From the NCBI GenBank assembly GCA_039029915.1, contig JBCCFD010000260.1, positions 1 to 10,779 on the forward strand: a DNA stretch of 10,779 bases, given 5' to 3'. The notes beneath the pieces were generated by a model. The model saw nothing but the letters and a program-made list of their open reading frames with translations. It did no database searches and was not told the origin of the DNA. The position numbers and the translations under genes are program-made. This document shows positions 1 through 6,439 of the stretch, one piece after another (the first letter of the stretch is position 1; every line of letters starts with the position of its first letter). The DNA comes from QQUD01 sp039029915. GTDB lineage: Bacteria; Chloroflexota; Anaerolineae; Promineifilales; Promineifilaceae.

Positions 1-194
1 CCTGGATTAAACGTCAGAATGTTCTTATCAAACATGCCTTGGAAAAGCCCAATCACATGCTCTCCATTTTTCATGATGAGATAGTTGTGTTCTGGATTTC
101 CGCCCATCGTAGAAAAACCCAATTTTTCATAAAATTCTTTTGAGGTTTGTAAATCTTTTACGGTCAAACTAACAGAAAATGCGCCTAGTTCCAT
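1..194 (-). CDS. VOC-superfamily (glyoxalase/bleomycin-resistance fold) protein, N-terminal part, cut by window edge
   Basis: The visible 64 residues start MELGAFSVSLTVKDL and continue through TSKEFYEKLGF. This is the classic first beta-alpha-beta unit of a VOC fold: a beta strand ending in V-K-D, then an S-x-x-F-Y-x-x-L-G-F helix. Later residues include HNYLIMKNGEHVIGLFQGMF, matching the third and fourth strands of the module. The family contains glyoxalases, extradiol dioxygenases and antibiotic-binding proteins, so the fold says little about the substrate. The rest of the gene, including most metal-ligand positions, lies outside the window. The start is supported by AAGGAG at 201-206, six bases upstream of the ATG. 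A TCAGC-rich repeat lies just upstream of that ribosome-binding site. The fold assignment is fairly safe; the function is unknown. Confidence 0.8.
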   Translation of the reverse strand, partial: MELGAFSVSLTVKDLQTSKEFYEKLGFSTMGGNPEHNYLIMKNGEHVIGLFQGMFDKNILTFNP

Positions 195-200
195 TTTGGT

Positions 201-206
201 CTCCTT
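201..206 (-). promoter_or_regulatory. Ribosome-binding site of the VOC protein
   Basis: AAGGAG on the minus strand lies six bases before the ATG at 192-194 and fixes the start of the partial VOC gene. Confidence 0.7.
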
Positions 207-211
207 TTTCA

Positions 212-247
212 GCTGAATAGCTTTTCAGCGAATCAGCCAGTCAGCAC
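212..247. repeat. Intergenic TCAGC-rich repeat, copy 1
   Basis: This short tract is built from TCAGC/GCTGA units. Its core CAGCCAGTCAGCA at 234-246 is identical, base for base, to 3838-3850, upstream of the DMGDH-like gene. The tract sits immediately upstream of the ribosome-binding site of the VOC gene. The rest of the gap to 404 is AT-rich, with no recognisable gene. Confidence 0.6.
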
Positions 248-404
248 TTTAGAGCATTTAGATTGGAATTGATATGACTGTAAAAAGAAAAAAATTAGCT
301 ACCTTTTTTCAATATAAAGTTTACTTATATCTAATCTTAGTCACCAATTCGCTCTAGAGATTGTAGAACAAATGAGCGCATTTTCAAAGGGGTAAATTAT
401 TCAG

Positions 405-1022
405 TTATTGTTCACGATCTTTTCGAACCTCGATTAATTGTTTAGAAAATGACAACAATTCGACTAATACTTCGCCACCTGGGATACTTCCTATAAAGGT
501 TGTTGTCCCTTCAAGAAATTCAATTGCGGCATTAATTGCGCCTTTTCTCTTTTCTTTACTTCTAGGCTCCTCTTTCCAAAACTTCAAGAATTTATCAATC
601 AGGTTTCTTTGAATAGCTTTCTTTAATTGTCCTATCTTACCTGTCAAACCAGCCTTCTTAAGACCTTCTATTGCTTCTTTTGTTTCCTTATTACCTGCGT
701 AGAAATATTCATCATCGATTGTTGAATTCGGTCTGAGTTGGGGATTAAACTCAGCAGAGGTATTGGTAATTGAAAAACTATATAATTCTTCAAGTCTTAC
801 AACTATCTTCAACATTGATGCAGATGAGTCCTTCCAGGCCTGTTGAAATTCCTCAGCAAATTCACCGGGTACAAACCAGTTAGCGTTTTCAACCAAAATT
901 TCGATAATCTTCCATTGATTCGCCACCACTTCAATTAATTGCCTAATTTCTTCACTTTCGGTAGGTGGGAGAATCTCAATCGGAGCTAGCAGGAATGATT
1001 TCCCATTAGAATCTTCAGTCAT
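405..1022 (-). CDS. Hypothetical protein, 205 aa, AT-rich, unrecognised
   Basis: I do not recognise this protein. It begins MTEDSNGKSFLLAPIEILPP. An acidic, probably helical segment follows (about residues 22-65), then a middle region with a Y-x-F-Y-A-G stretch near 106-110. A lysine-rich amphipathic part follows (about 113-162; KKAGLTGKIGQLKKAIQRN). The C-terminus is more hydrophobic (about 163-192) and contains GSIPGGEVLVELLSF. No signal peptide or clear transmembrane helix is present, although the C-terminal hydrophobic stretch could associate with a membrane or partner. The ATG at 1020-1022 is chosen because AAGGA lies eight bases upstream. Earlier in-frame TTG and ATG codons overlap that site and would have no ribosome-binding site. 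Base composition is visibly more AT-rich than in the catabolic genes, and the gene lacks the ACGGCCGT octamer, which may hint at acquired DNA. Confidence 0.7.
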   Translation of the reverse strand: MTEDSNGKSFLLAPIEILPPTESEEIRQLIEVVANQWKIIEILVENANWFVPGEFAEEFQQAWKDSSASMLKIVVRLEELYSFSITNTSAEFNPQLRPNSTIDDEYFYAGNKETKEAIEGLKKAGLTGKIGQLKKAIQRNLIDKFLKFWKEEPRSKEKRKGAINAAIEFLEGTTTFIGSIPGGEVLVELLSFSKQLIEVRKDREQ

Positions 1023-1318
1023 AAAAAACATCCTTAGCAATAAACATTAAAATAGCGAAACTCTTGAATTTGTAATGTTTATCGCTCAATATAATGGCTC
1101 AAATGCCGTTATCTATAATAAGATTGGTTATAGGGATAATGATTATTTCGCGACCAACAAACAACATTCTATAATTGTTCATTTGCATTTTCAACATTGT
1201 TAAAAATTGAACAAAAGAAACAAGTAAAAGCTTCTAGATTATTTTTTATACCATGTACTTGCTCAGGTTTGGAAAAGAGGTTTTTTGAACCTTACAATCT
1301 ATGCCGTTGGAGCAAGTC
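1023..1318. other. AT-rich intergenic stretch without a gene
   Basis: Together with the hairpin that ends it, this forms a gap of about 356 bases between the 205-aa protein and the DMGDH-like gene. It is strongly AT-rich. It should contain the promoter of the minus-strand gene that starts at 1022, but no convincing pair of promoter boxes could be picked out. A weak five-base inverted repeat (AGGTT/AACCT, 1278-1292) is the only small structure seen before the large hairpin. No open frame of note is present on either strand. Confidence 0.5.
1031..1035 (-). promoter_or_regulatory. Ribosome-binding site deciding the start of the 205-aa hypothetical protein
   Basis: AAGGA on the minus strand is followed by eight bases and then the ATG at 1020-1022. 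It lies within the codons that a longer reading from TTG at 1040 would use, so the shorter form is preferred. Confidence 0.6.
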
Positions 1319-1381
1319 TAAAAGTTTAGTTAGACATGCGATTTCTTGAAGAAATCGCATGTCTTGGAGTCTAAACTTTTA
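1319..1381 (-). terminator. Long two-part hairpin at the 3' end of the DMGDH-like gene; probable transcript end or stabiliser
   Basis: The inner stem is perfect over 16 bp (1332-1347 with 1349-1364; one-base centre, so in practice a loop of a few bases). An outer stem of 11 bp pairs 1319-1329 (TAAAAGTTTAG) with 1371-1381 (CTAAACTTTTA). The two stems are separated by an asymmetric internal loop of 2 and 6 bases. The TAA stop codon of the minus-strand dehydrogenase gene (1379-1381) is itself part of the outer arm. On the minus strand only a short TTTT follows the inner stem, so this is not a textbook intrinsic terminator. Its position still suggests that it ends or protects the transcript of the catabolic genes. 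It could instead be a remnant of a palindromic element. Confidence 0.55.
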
Positions 1382-3811
1382 TACTCTTAAGCGCTCGTTT
1401 TTGGGATCGTAAACAGGTTTACTCAGCACAGTTGCTTGGCGGCGTTCGCCGAGGATTTCAATATCAAACGTTGAGCCAGGGGCATCGTGGCCATTATTTA
1501 CATAGGCAAAGGCTAAGCTTTTACCTACATGATGTCCATACCCACCAGAAGTCGTCACGCCAATCACTTCATCGCCCAACATCACCGCTTCGCCACCGGC
1601 AACATCCGTATCACCAGCATCGACTTCAACGTAGACAATAGCGATGCCAACATCGTCACCATCTTTTGCCCGCAGGACGGCATCTTTACCAACAAAATCT
1701 TTGTCCAGCTTAACGAAGCGATCGAGCTTCGCTTCTACTGGAGTAATTTCGTTAGTCAGTTCAACACCCCAGCCTGCATATGCTTTTTCGAGGCGGAGAC
1801 TGTTCATGGCGTAGGTACCAAAATCTGCAATGCCAAATGCTTCACCAGCTGCCCAAATCGTATCATACAGGTCAACTGCTTTATCAATCGGGACGTGTAG
1901 CTCCCAGCCTAACTCACCCACATAGTTAACGCGCAGAGCAATTAGGTCAATACCGGCAATTGAAATTTCTTGTCCAGTTAACCAGCGGAAGTTGGCATTG
2001 GTCAAATCTGTTTCGGTCAGTTTTGATAAAACGTCACGGGCGTGAGGGCCAGCTACAATCACAACGCTTTTTTCAAGGGTAATATCCTTAACGGTCACAT
2101 CTTCACCCTCTTCAATGGCAAAGTTGAGCAAATCACCATCTCGCAGTTGAGCCGTTGCCCCTGAGAGGCAGTAGTATCGATCTTCAGCAAGACGGGTAAT
2201 GGTAAACTCAGCTTCAATACGGCCGTTTCGACCCAAACCATGCGTTAACACAATGCCGCCATCTTTCTTCGAGATACGATTGGCCGTGACGCGATCAAGC
2301 AGCTTCCCGGCATCAGCACCCGTCACCATAAATTTGGAGAAGCTCGGTAGTTCAAACACACCAACGCGCTCGCGAACCGCTTTACACTCTTCACGAACCA
2401 CCTCAAATACATTATTGCGGCGGAAGCCGTACTCTTCTTCGCGGCCATCGAGCGAGAACCATTTTGGACGCTCCCAACCAAAACTTTCCGTGTGCACAGC
2501 CCCTTTTGCTTGGAGCTTTTCAAAGAGAGATGTTGCCCGAGCCGGACGTCCTTCTGGGCGTTCCTCACCGGGGAGAACCAGATCGTACATGTCCCAATAC
2601 TCACGGTGCGCTTTGGCATCCGTGTACGCTTGATCCGCATAGTCGCCAAAGCGGCGAGGATCAAGGCCAACCATATTGATTTCAGCTGCCCCATGAACCA
2701 TCCACTGGGCTAAATATTTACCGCAGCCGGCCCCCTGAGCAATACCGATACTCGAGCCAGTGGCAAGCCAGAAGTTCTTCACGCCGGGAGCTGGCCCCAC
2801 AAGCGGATTACTGTCAATCGTATGCGAAATTGCCCCATTAACCACTTTTAAAATGCCTGCTTCGGCAAAGATAGGCATCCGCTCCATAACGCGTTCAAGC
2901 CACGGCATAATCGGTTCATAGTTAGCAGGAAATAGCTCATTTTCGGCCGTCCACTCTTGATAGCGACCCGGTTTATCAGCCCACGCTACTTCCGTATCTG
3001 CTCGTTCATAAATCCCAATCAGGCCCGACATTTGCTCTTGGCGATAATACGCAGACGGATACGGGTCCCGCATGACTGGAATCTCTTCATCTGGCCGGTC
3101 CAAAAACTCTGGGATTGGCTCAGTCACCACGTATTGGTGCAGCATATTAGTAAATTGGGTTTTAACGCCCAACCAAGCGCTAATGCGATCCGCATAGCAG
3201 CCCCCGGCATTGACCACGTGTTCACAGGTGATGTTGCCCTGCTCAGTTTCAACTTCGAACTCACCGTTGGCCATTTGTTTAATGCCAAGCACGCGGTTGT
3301 ATTTAACAATTGTGGCACCAAGATTTTTAGCGGCAACCGCCATCGCGTTACAGCAGCTAGCTGGGTCAACATGCCCATCATCTAGCGTCCAGGCCCCTGC
3401 CAGAACGCCGTCCGTTTTGACGAATGGGTTGATGCGCCGGATTTCTTCTGGGCTAATCACCTGCATACGGTAACCGATGTTGCGCGAAACGCTTTCTACC
3501 AGCTTGAAGTAATCAAGCTCTTCTTGCGTCAGAGCAAACCGAATCCCACCGCAGCCGTGCCAACCGGTTGGATGTCCGGTCATCTCTTCGAGCTGCGAAT
3601 ACAGGGTATTGCTGTGGTGATGAACCTTTGCCATGTTGTAATCGGCAATAAAGCTGGGGCATTGCCCAGCCGCATGCCACGTAGAACCTGAGGTGAGCTC
3701 TCCTTTTTCAACGAGAACCACATCGGTCCAACCTTCCAATGCCAAATGATAAAGTAGGCCAACGCCCATCATTCCGCCACCAACGATGACGACTTTTGCT
3801 TGTGATTGCAT
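1379..3811 (-). CDS. FAD-dependent dimethylglycine/sarcosine dehydrogenase-like oxidoreductase with C-terminal GcvT folate domain
   Basis: This is an 810-aa enzyme of the DMGDH/SARDH family. The N-terminal DAO flavin domain (about 6-370) shows the dinucleotide-binding motif VVIVGGGMMG (residues 7-16). It also has GSTWHAAG, whose His46 corresponds to the histidine that carries covalent FAD in mammalian DMGDH and SARDH. A linker domain follows (about 373-427), then a GcvT-like aminomethyltransferase domain (about 430-690; VNYVGELGWELHVP at 628-641, RLEKAYAGWG) and its C-terminal barrel (about 695-800). Family members oxidise an N-methyl group of a secondary or tertiary amine, and the GcvT part captures the one-carbon unit as methylene-tetrahydrofolate. 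The start is ATG 3809-3811, because GGAGG lies four bases upstream; an upstream in-frame start lacks this. No signal peptide is seen, so it is probably cytoplasmic. The MttB-like gene lies 100 bp upstream on the same strand. The exact substrate (dimethylglycine, sarcosine or another N-methyl amine) cannot be read from the sequence. Confidence 0.9.
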   Translation of the reverse strand: MQSQAKVVIVGGGMMGVGLLYHLALEGWTDVVLVEKGELTSGSTWHAAGQCPSFIADYNMAKVHHHSNTLYSQLEEMTGHPTGWHGCGGIRFALTQEELDYFKLVESVSRNIGYRMQVISPEEIRRINPFVKTDGVLAGAWTLDDGHVDPASCCNAMAVAAKNLGATIVKYNRVLGIKQMANGEFEVETEQGNITCEHVVNAGGCYADRISAWLGVKTQFTNMLHQYVVTEPIPEFLDRPDEEIPVMRDPYPSAYYRQEQMSGLIGIYERADTEVAWADKPGRYQEWTAENELFPANYEPIMPWLERVMERMPIFAEAGILKVVNGAISHTIDSNPLVGPAPGVKNFWLATGSSIGIAQGAGCGKYLAQWMVHGAAEINMVGLDPRRFGDYADQAYTDAKAHREYWDMYDLVLPGEERPEGRPARATSLFEKLQAKGAVHTESFGWERPKWFSLDGREEEYGFRRNNVFEVVREECKAVRERVGVFELPSFSKFMVTGADAGKLLDRVTANRISKKDGGIVLTHGLGRNGRIEAEFTITRLAEDRYYCLSGATAQLRDGDLLNFAIEEGEDVTVKDITLEKSVVIVAGPHARDVLSKLTETDLTNANFRWLTGQEISIAGIDLIALRVNYVGELGWELHVPIDKAVDLYDTIWAAGEAFGIADFGTYAMNSLRLEKAYAGWGVELTNEITPVEAKLDRFVKLDKDFVGKDAVLRAKDGDDVGIAIVYVEVDAGDTDVAGGEAVMLGDEVIGVTTSGGYGHHVGKSLAFAYVNNGHDAPGSTFDIEILGERRQATVLSKPVYDPKNERLRV

Positions 3812-3815
3812 ATTT

Positions 3816-3820
3816 CCTCC
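3816..3820 (-). promoter_or_regulatory. Ribosome-binding site of the DMGDH-like gene
   Basis: GGAGG on the minus strand lies four bases before the ATG at 3809-3811. It is the strongest Shine-Dalgarno match in the window and sets the start eight codons inside the longest possible reading frame. Confidence 0.75.
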
Positions 3821-3832
3821 AGTGTTTTTTAG

Positions 3833-3906
3833 CATTTCAGCCAGTCAGCATTTCAGCGTTTCAGCAATATGCTGACTGGCTGATTAGCTGACCAGCTGAC
3901 TGGCTA
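3833..3906. repeat. Intergenic TCAGC-rich repeat, copy 2, with a 14-bp perfect inverted repeat
   Basis: Almost the whole gap between the MttB-like and DMGDH-like genes is built from GCTGA/TCAGC units. CAGCCAGTCAGCAT (3838-3851) is repeated inverted and perfectly as ATGCTGACTGGCTG (3869-3882), around a 17-base loop that itself contains TTCAGCGTTTCAGC. GCTGACTGGCT occurs again as a direct copy at 3895-3905. The core is shared with 234-246. In the transcript this would form a stem-loop between the two coding regions, about 26 bases before the DMGDH start codon. It could adjust the relative expression or stability of the two messages, or it may simply be a dispersed repeat. Confidence 0.75.
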
Positions 3907-3911
3907 TCATT

Positions 3912-5471
3912 TTACCAACGGCCGTTTCCCGGCTTCATGGCATCTTGTGGGATAACAATGTTAAATTTTTTCCGAATTTTGGCATCAACTGCCGCATCAA
4001 TATGAGACGGATAATGCTTCCTCAACGTCTCTTTTACATACTCTTTTGCTCGATCGCGAATGTCTAAACGGCCGTATTCCTCCCAGGTGGCTGGCGGCTG
4101 CCGATCCCCCATCTTGGGATAGAAATAGTCCGTTTCCATGCGTTCAATCGTTTGAGCTGAGCCAAGATAGTGCCCCTCTCCATACACCACTTCTTCGATG
4201 ACGCCATACGACAGCGTATCATCATTCACTTCAATGCCGCGGACCGTCCGCTGAACAGCACCCAGCATGTCGTTGTCAATCACATAACTTTCATAGTTGG
4301 CGCCCATTAAGCTCGCCTGCATGCCCGCGCTCTCCATAATGAGAGAGGAACCGGCTTGAGCAGCTAGGGCCACGGTATACGCTTTTTCAGCACCCGATTG
4401 CGCATCAGGCAATTTTGAGTCTGACATACCAGCCGCCACGCTACCGGGCAAATTGTAAAAACTACTCGCCATCTGAGCGCACCCATCCACAATAAGACCC
4501 AATTCCGCGCTCCCCGAGCACATGGCACCTGTGCGCAAGTCGGACACAAACGGCCAAGTCCCTAAGTTTGCCCGACAGTTGTTATCAATGAGGTAAACAA
4601 AGATTAAACCAGCGATACATTCGGCCATCGCTTGTACAATCGTGCCCGCCAGGGCGGCTGGTCCTGTTGCACCCGCCTGCGCCGCAGAAAGTAGGGTAAT
4701 GGGCATCCCAGAACGAGCAGCCGCTTCCAAGGCATCGCATGACTCTTCGGCAAAGCGAAGCGGCGGTACCACATGGCAGCAGGAGATGGAACAAAACGGC
4801 CGTTTTCTGAACTCACCTTCACCACCAAGCACCATATCCATCATTTCCACAGCCGCATAAACATTTTTCCCATGCACGAAGCTTGAACCAATATGTTTAG
4901 TCGTTCCGTTCATGGCTGCATAAACGGTGTTGATGTCAAGGTCCATTGTCGTGCTGGTATCCCCAGCGACCACGGGGCGCCAAAAGTAATGGATGTTGTC
5001 CAGCGTATCAACCAATCGGCCAATATCGTAAATGTCTAACGACACTGATTGACGATAATGGCCCGTTTTGAAATCAATAGCCATCGGAGCCGCTCCACCG
5101 GTCCCCATGTGAACACGGCCGCCCCCAACCTCCAAATCGTGCTTGGGGTCTTGCCCGGGCATAACAAAGGATTTGGGGGCGCTGGCAATGATATCTTCGA
5201 CCAGTTTACGCGGATAATGAATACGGCCGTCATCGGTCATCCAACACCCTGCTTCGGTCAAAATTTCAATCATTGACGGAGTAGCTTGAGCAAAACCGAT
5301 ATTTTCCATAATATCCAGCACGGTCGTGTGAACACGCTCCATTTCCCGCTGGGTTAGGGGCTTGTACTGCCCGCCAACCATGCCGGGCCAAACGGCTGGC
5401 TTTGCGGCTGGAGGTCGTACCGCCTGCCGTCCACCGCGCCCTCGCCTTTTGCGTACACGTTGTTCAGTCAT
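3912..5471 (-). CDS. MttB-family (trimethylamine methyltransferase-like) protein, non-pyrrolysine type
   Basis: The 519-aa protein matches the MttB family along its length. It has an Arg-rich N-terminal tail (5-20, RKRRGRGG) and an opening helix PLTQREMERVHTTVLDIMENIGF (38-60). HMGTGGAAPMAIDF lies at 121-134, ITLLSAAQAGATGPAALAG at 258-276, and GMSDSKLPDAQSGAEKAY at 348-365. Archaeal MttB has about 495 residues and uses pyrrolysine (Pyl334) to transfer a methyl group from trimethylamine to a corrinoid protein. This gene has no in-frame amber codon, so it belongs with the non-Pyl homologues, of which Desulfitobacterium MtgB demethylates glycine betaine. A quaternary amine is therefore the likeliest substrate class. 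ATG 5469-5471 is chosen because AAAGGAA lies seven bases upstream. It lies between the IclR regulator and the DMGDH/GcvT gene on one strand, which suggests a joint pathway. No corrinoid protein gene lies in the window. Confidence 0.88.
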   Translation of the reverse strand: MTEQRVRKRRGRGGRQAVRPPAAKPAVWPGMVGGQYKPLTQREMERVHTTVLDIMENIGFAQATPSMIEILTEAGCWMTDDGRIHYPRKLVEDIIASAPKSFVMPGQDPKHDLEVGGGRVHMGTGGAAPMAIDFKTGHYRQSVSLDIYDIGRLVDTLDNIHYFWRPVVAGDTSTTMDLDINTVYAAMNGTTKHIGSSFVHGKNVYAAVEMMDMVLGGEGEFRKRPFCSISCCHVVPPLRFAEESCDALEAAARSGMPITLLSAAQAGATGPAALAGTIVQAMAECIAGLIFVYLIDNNCRANLGTWPFVSDLRTGAMCSGSAELGLIVDGCAQMASSFYNLPGSVAAGMSDSKLPDAQSGAEKAYTVALAAQAGSSLIMESAGMQASLMGANYESYVIDNDMLGAVQRTVRGIEVNDDTLSYGVIEEVVYGEGHYLGSAQTIERMETDYFYPKMGDRQPPATWEEYGRLDIRDRAKEYVKETLRKHYPSHIDAAVDAKIRKKFNIVIPQDAMKPGNGRW

Positions 5472-5478
5472 AGTGGGA

Positions 5479-5485
5479 TTCCTTT
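5479..5485 (-). promoter_or_regulatory. Ribosome-binding site of the MttB-like gene
   Basis: AAAGGAA on the minus strand lies seven bases before the ATG at 5469-5471. It favours this start over an in-frame TTG 14 codons upstream. Confidence 0.65.
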
Positions 5486-5489
5486 TTTG

Positions 5490-5610
5490 CAAGCTGCAGG
5501 CTGAAAGCCACAAGCTGTGAGCTTGTTAGCAATTTAGTGGGTCAGCAAGTCAGCTTATTTTGTTGCAGAGCTACAAAGGGGCAGAGTTGCAAGGTAACAA
5601 GCTACCTCTG
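5490..5610. repeat. Intergenic repeat tract upstream of the MttB-like gene, copy 3 (degenerate)
   Basis: The gap between the IclR and MttB-like genes holds shuffled short units such as AAGCTG, GTCAGCAAGTCAGC (5541-5554), GAGCTACAA and GAGTTGCAA. It also contains a perfect 7-bp hairpin with a 3-base loop (ACAAGCT 5510-5516 with AGCTTGT 5520-5526) and a smaller one (AGGTA/TACCT, about 5592-5607). The GTCAGCAAGTCAGC unit resembles the TCAGC repeats at 212-247 and 3833-3906. No reading frame is credible here. A promoter for the MttB-like gene may lie in this stretch but was not identified. Confidence 0.5.
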
Positions 5611-5616
5611 TAAGTG

Positions 5617-5653
5617 CCTCCTTCTATTCTCTATCCTCTCTTCTCTCTTCTTC
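5617..5653. other. Homopyrimidine/homopurine tract
   Basis: On the plus strand 35 of 37 bases are C or T, with two A interruptions at 5626 and 5633. The run 5634-5653 is uninterrupted. On the minus strand it reads as a GA-rich leader downstream of iclR. Such tracts can adopt unusual structures or, as RNA, be unstructured and purine-rich. No role is proven. Confidence 0.5.
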
Positions 5654-5672
5654 GTCGGGATGATTCCCGACG
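5653..5672 (-). terminator. GC-rich hairpin directly after the IclR stop codon
   Basis: CGTCGGGA (5653-5660) and TCCCGACG (5665-5672) form a perfect 8-bp stem with a TGAT loop, abutting the stop codon of the IclR gene at 5673. On the minus strand it is followed by a purine-rich run, not by T residues. It is therefore not a standard intrinsic terminator; it may reduce read-through into the MttB-like gene or protect the iclR transcript end. Confidence 0.45.
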
Positions 5673-6437
5673 TTAATCAAACATCTCCACATCACCCCCC
5701 AGCTTTTCAGTTAATTGGCGACTAACGTTAAGGATAAGATGGGTAATTTCTTTCTCTTTTCCGGCGGGGAACCGGAATGTGGGTGCATATATGTTGATGG
5801 CCGCCTGCACTTGGCCTTTCGCATTAAAAATGGGAGCCGAGACCGCGCTAAACCCATCAGCAAACTCACCTTGGGTCCAGTCACAGTTTTGTAATCGAAT
5901 CTCGTCTAAGGCGACCATCAACTGGCCGGGATCTGTAATAGAACCTTCGCTGAGTGGGAGCAACGGCCGTTCCAAATACGCCTCCAGTCTTGCCTCAGGC
6001 CAATACGCCATCATCAACTTGCCGCTAGACGTGACGTGGTAAGCAAAGCGAGACCCAGACCAATCTCTGACCTGGACTGCCTGCTGTTCGCTTTGCACTT
6101 GGGTGACGTACAGCACGTCGTTTTCTTTGGCAACGGCTAGGCCAATATCCTCACCAATTTGGCTGCACAGGTTTTGAAGATACGGCCGTGTCATAGGCAC
6201 CAAGTCCACAATACCATTTGCGGGGTAAGCAATTTGCTGCAGTTTTGGGCCAATGGCAAAGCCAGAGCCATCGTCGAGCCGTTCAACCACGTTCAGATCT
6301 TCTAATGTAATTAGCAATCGGGAAACGGTACTTTTGTGGAGGTCAGTTTGACGCGCAATCTCATTGACGCCAATTCCTTCGGGATGGTGGGAAATGGTCT
6401 CCAAGATATCGAATGTGCGAGTCACTGCGCGTGCCAT
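5673..6437 (-). CDS. IclR-family transcriptional regulator
   Basis: The 254-aa protein has the normal length and two-domain layout of the IclR family. The N-terminal winged helix-turn-helix spans about 5-67 (GVNEIARQTDLHKSTVSRLL at 23-42 is the helix-turn-helix; VVERLDDGSGFAIGPKL the wing). The C-terminal effector domain spans about 75-250 and shows the family signatures HVTSSGKLMMAYW (134-146) and the stretch from GEFADGFSAVSAPIF (190-204) to AAINIY. Such proteins bind a small ligand and repress or activate a neighbouring catabolic operon, often with autoregulation. Its place directly upstream of the MttB-like and DMGDH-like genes on the same strand makes that pathway the likely target, by inference. 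The gap to the MttB-like start is 201 bp, so the two may have separate promoters. The start ATG 6435-6437 follows directly from the family alignment (MARAVTRTFDILE). The ribosome-binding site is weak. Confidence 0.92.
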   Translation of the reverse strand: MARAVTRTFDILETISHHPEGIGVNEIARQTDLHKSTVSRLLITLEDLNVVERLDDGSGFAIGPKLQQIAYPANGIVDLVPMTRPYLQNLCSQIGEDIGLAVAKENDVLYVTQVQSEQQAVQVRDWSGSRFAYHVTSSGKLMMAYWPEARLEAYLERPLLPLSEGSITDPGQLMVALDEIRLQNCDWTQGEFADGFSAVSAPIFNAKGQVQAAINIYAPTFRFPAGKEKEITHLILNVSRQLTEKLGGDVEMFD

Positions 6438-6439
6438 AA

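Noticed and set aside
1..194. Fosfomycin or bleomycin resistance gene
   Set aside because: Only the first part of a VOC fold is visible, which is shared by many unrelated enzymes; no resistance-specific residues can be checked.
1278..1292. AGGTT/AACCT inverted repeat as a terminator for the catabolic genes
   Set aside because: The stem is only 5 bp with a 5-base loop and no convincing T-run on the minus strand; the 1319-1381 hairpin is a far better candidate.
2199..2633. 144-aa open frame on the plus strand inside the dehydrogenase gene
   Set aside because: It lies opposite a well-supported 810-aa enzyme, has Ser/Pro/Arg-rich composition typical of an antisense shadow, and has no recognisable domain.
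3833..3906. CRISPR-like array
   Set aside because: The repeats are short overlapping TCAGC words and an inverted pair, without regular spacers or cas genes.
3912..5471. Pyrrolysine-containing methyltransferase
   Set aside because: The frame is uninterrupted over its full length with no in-frame TAG codon, so no pyrrolysine is encoded.
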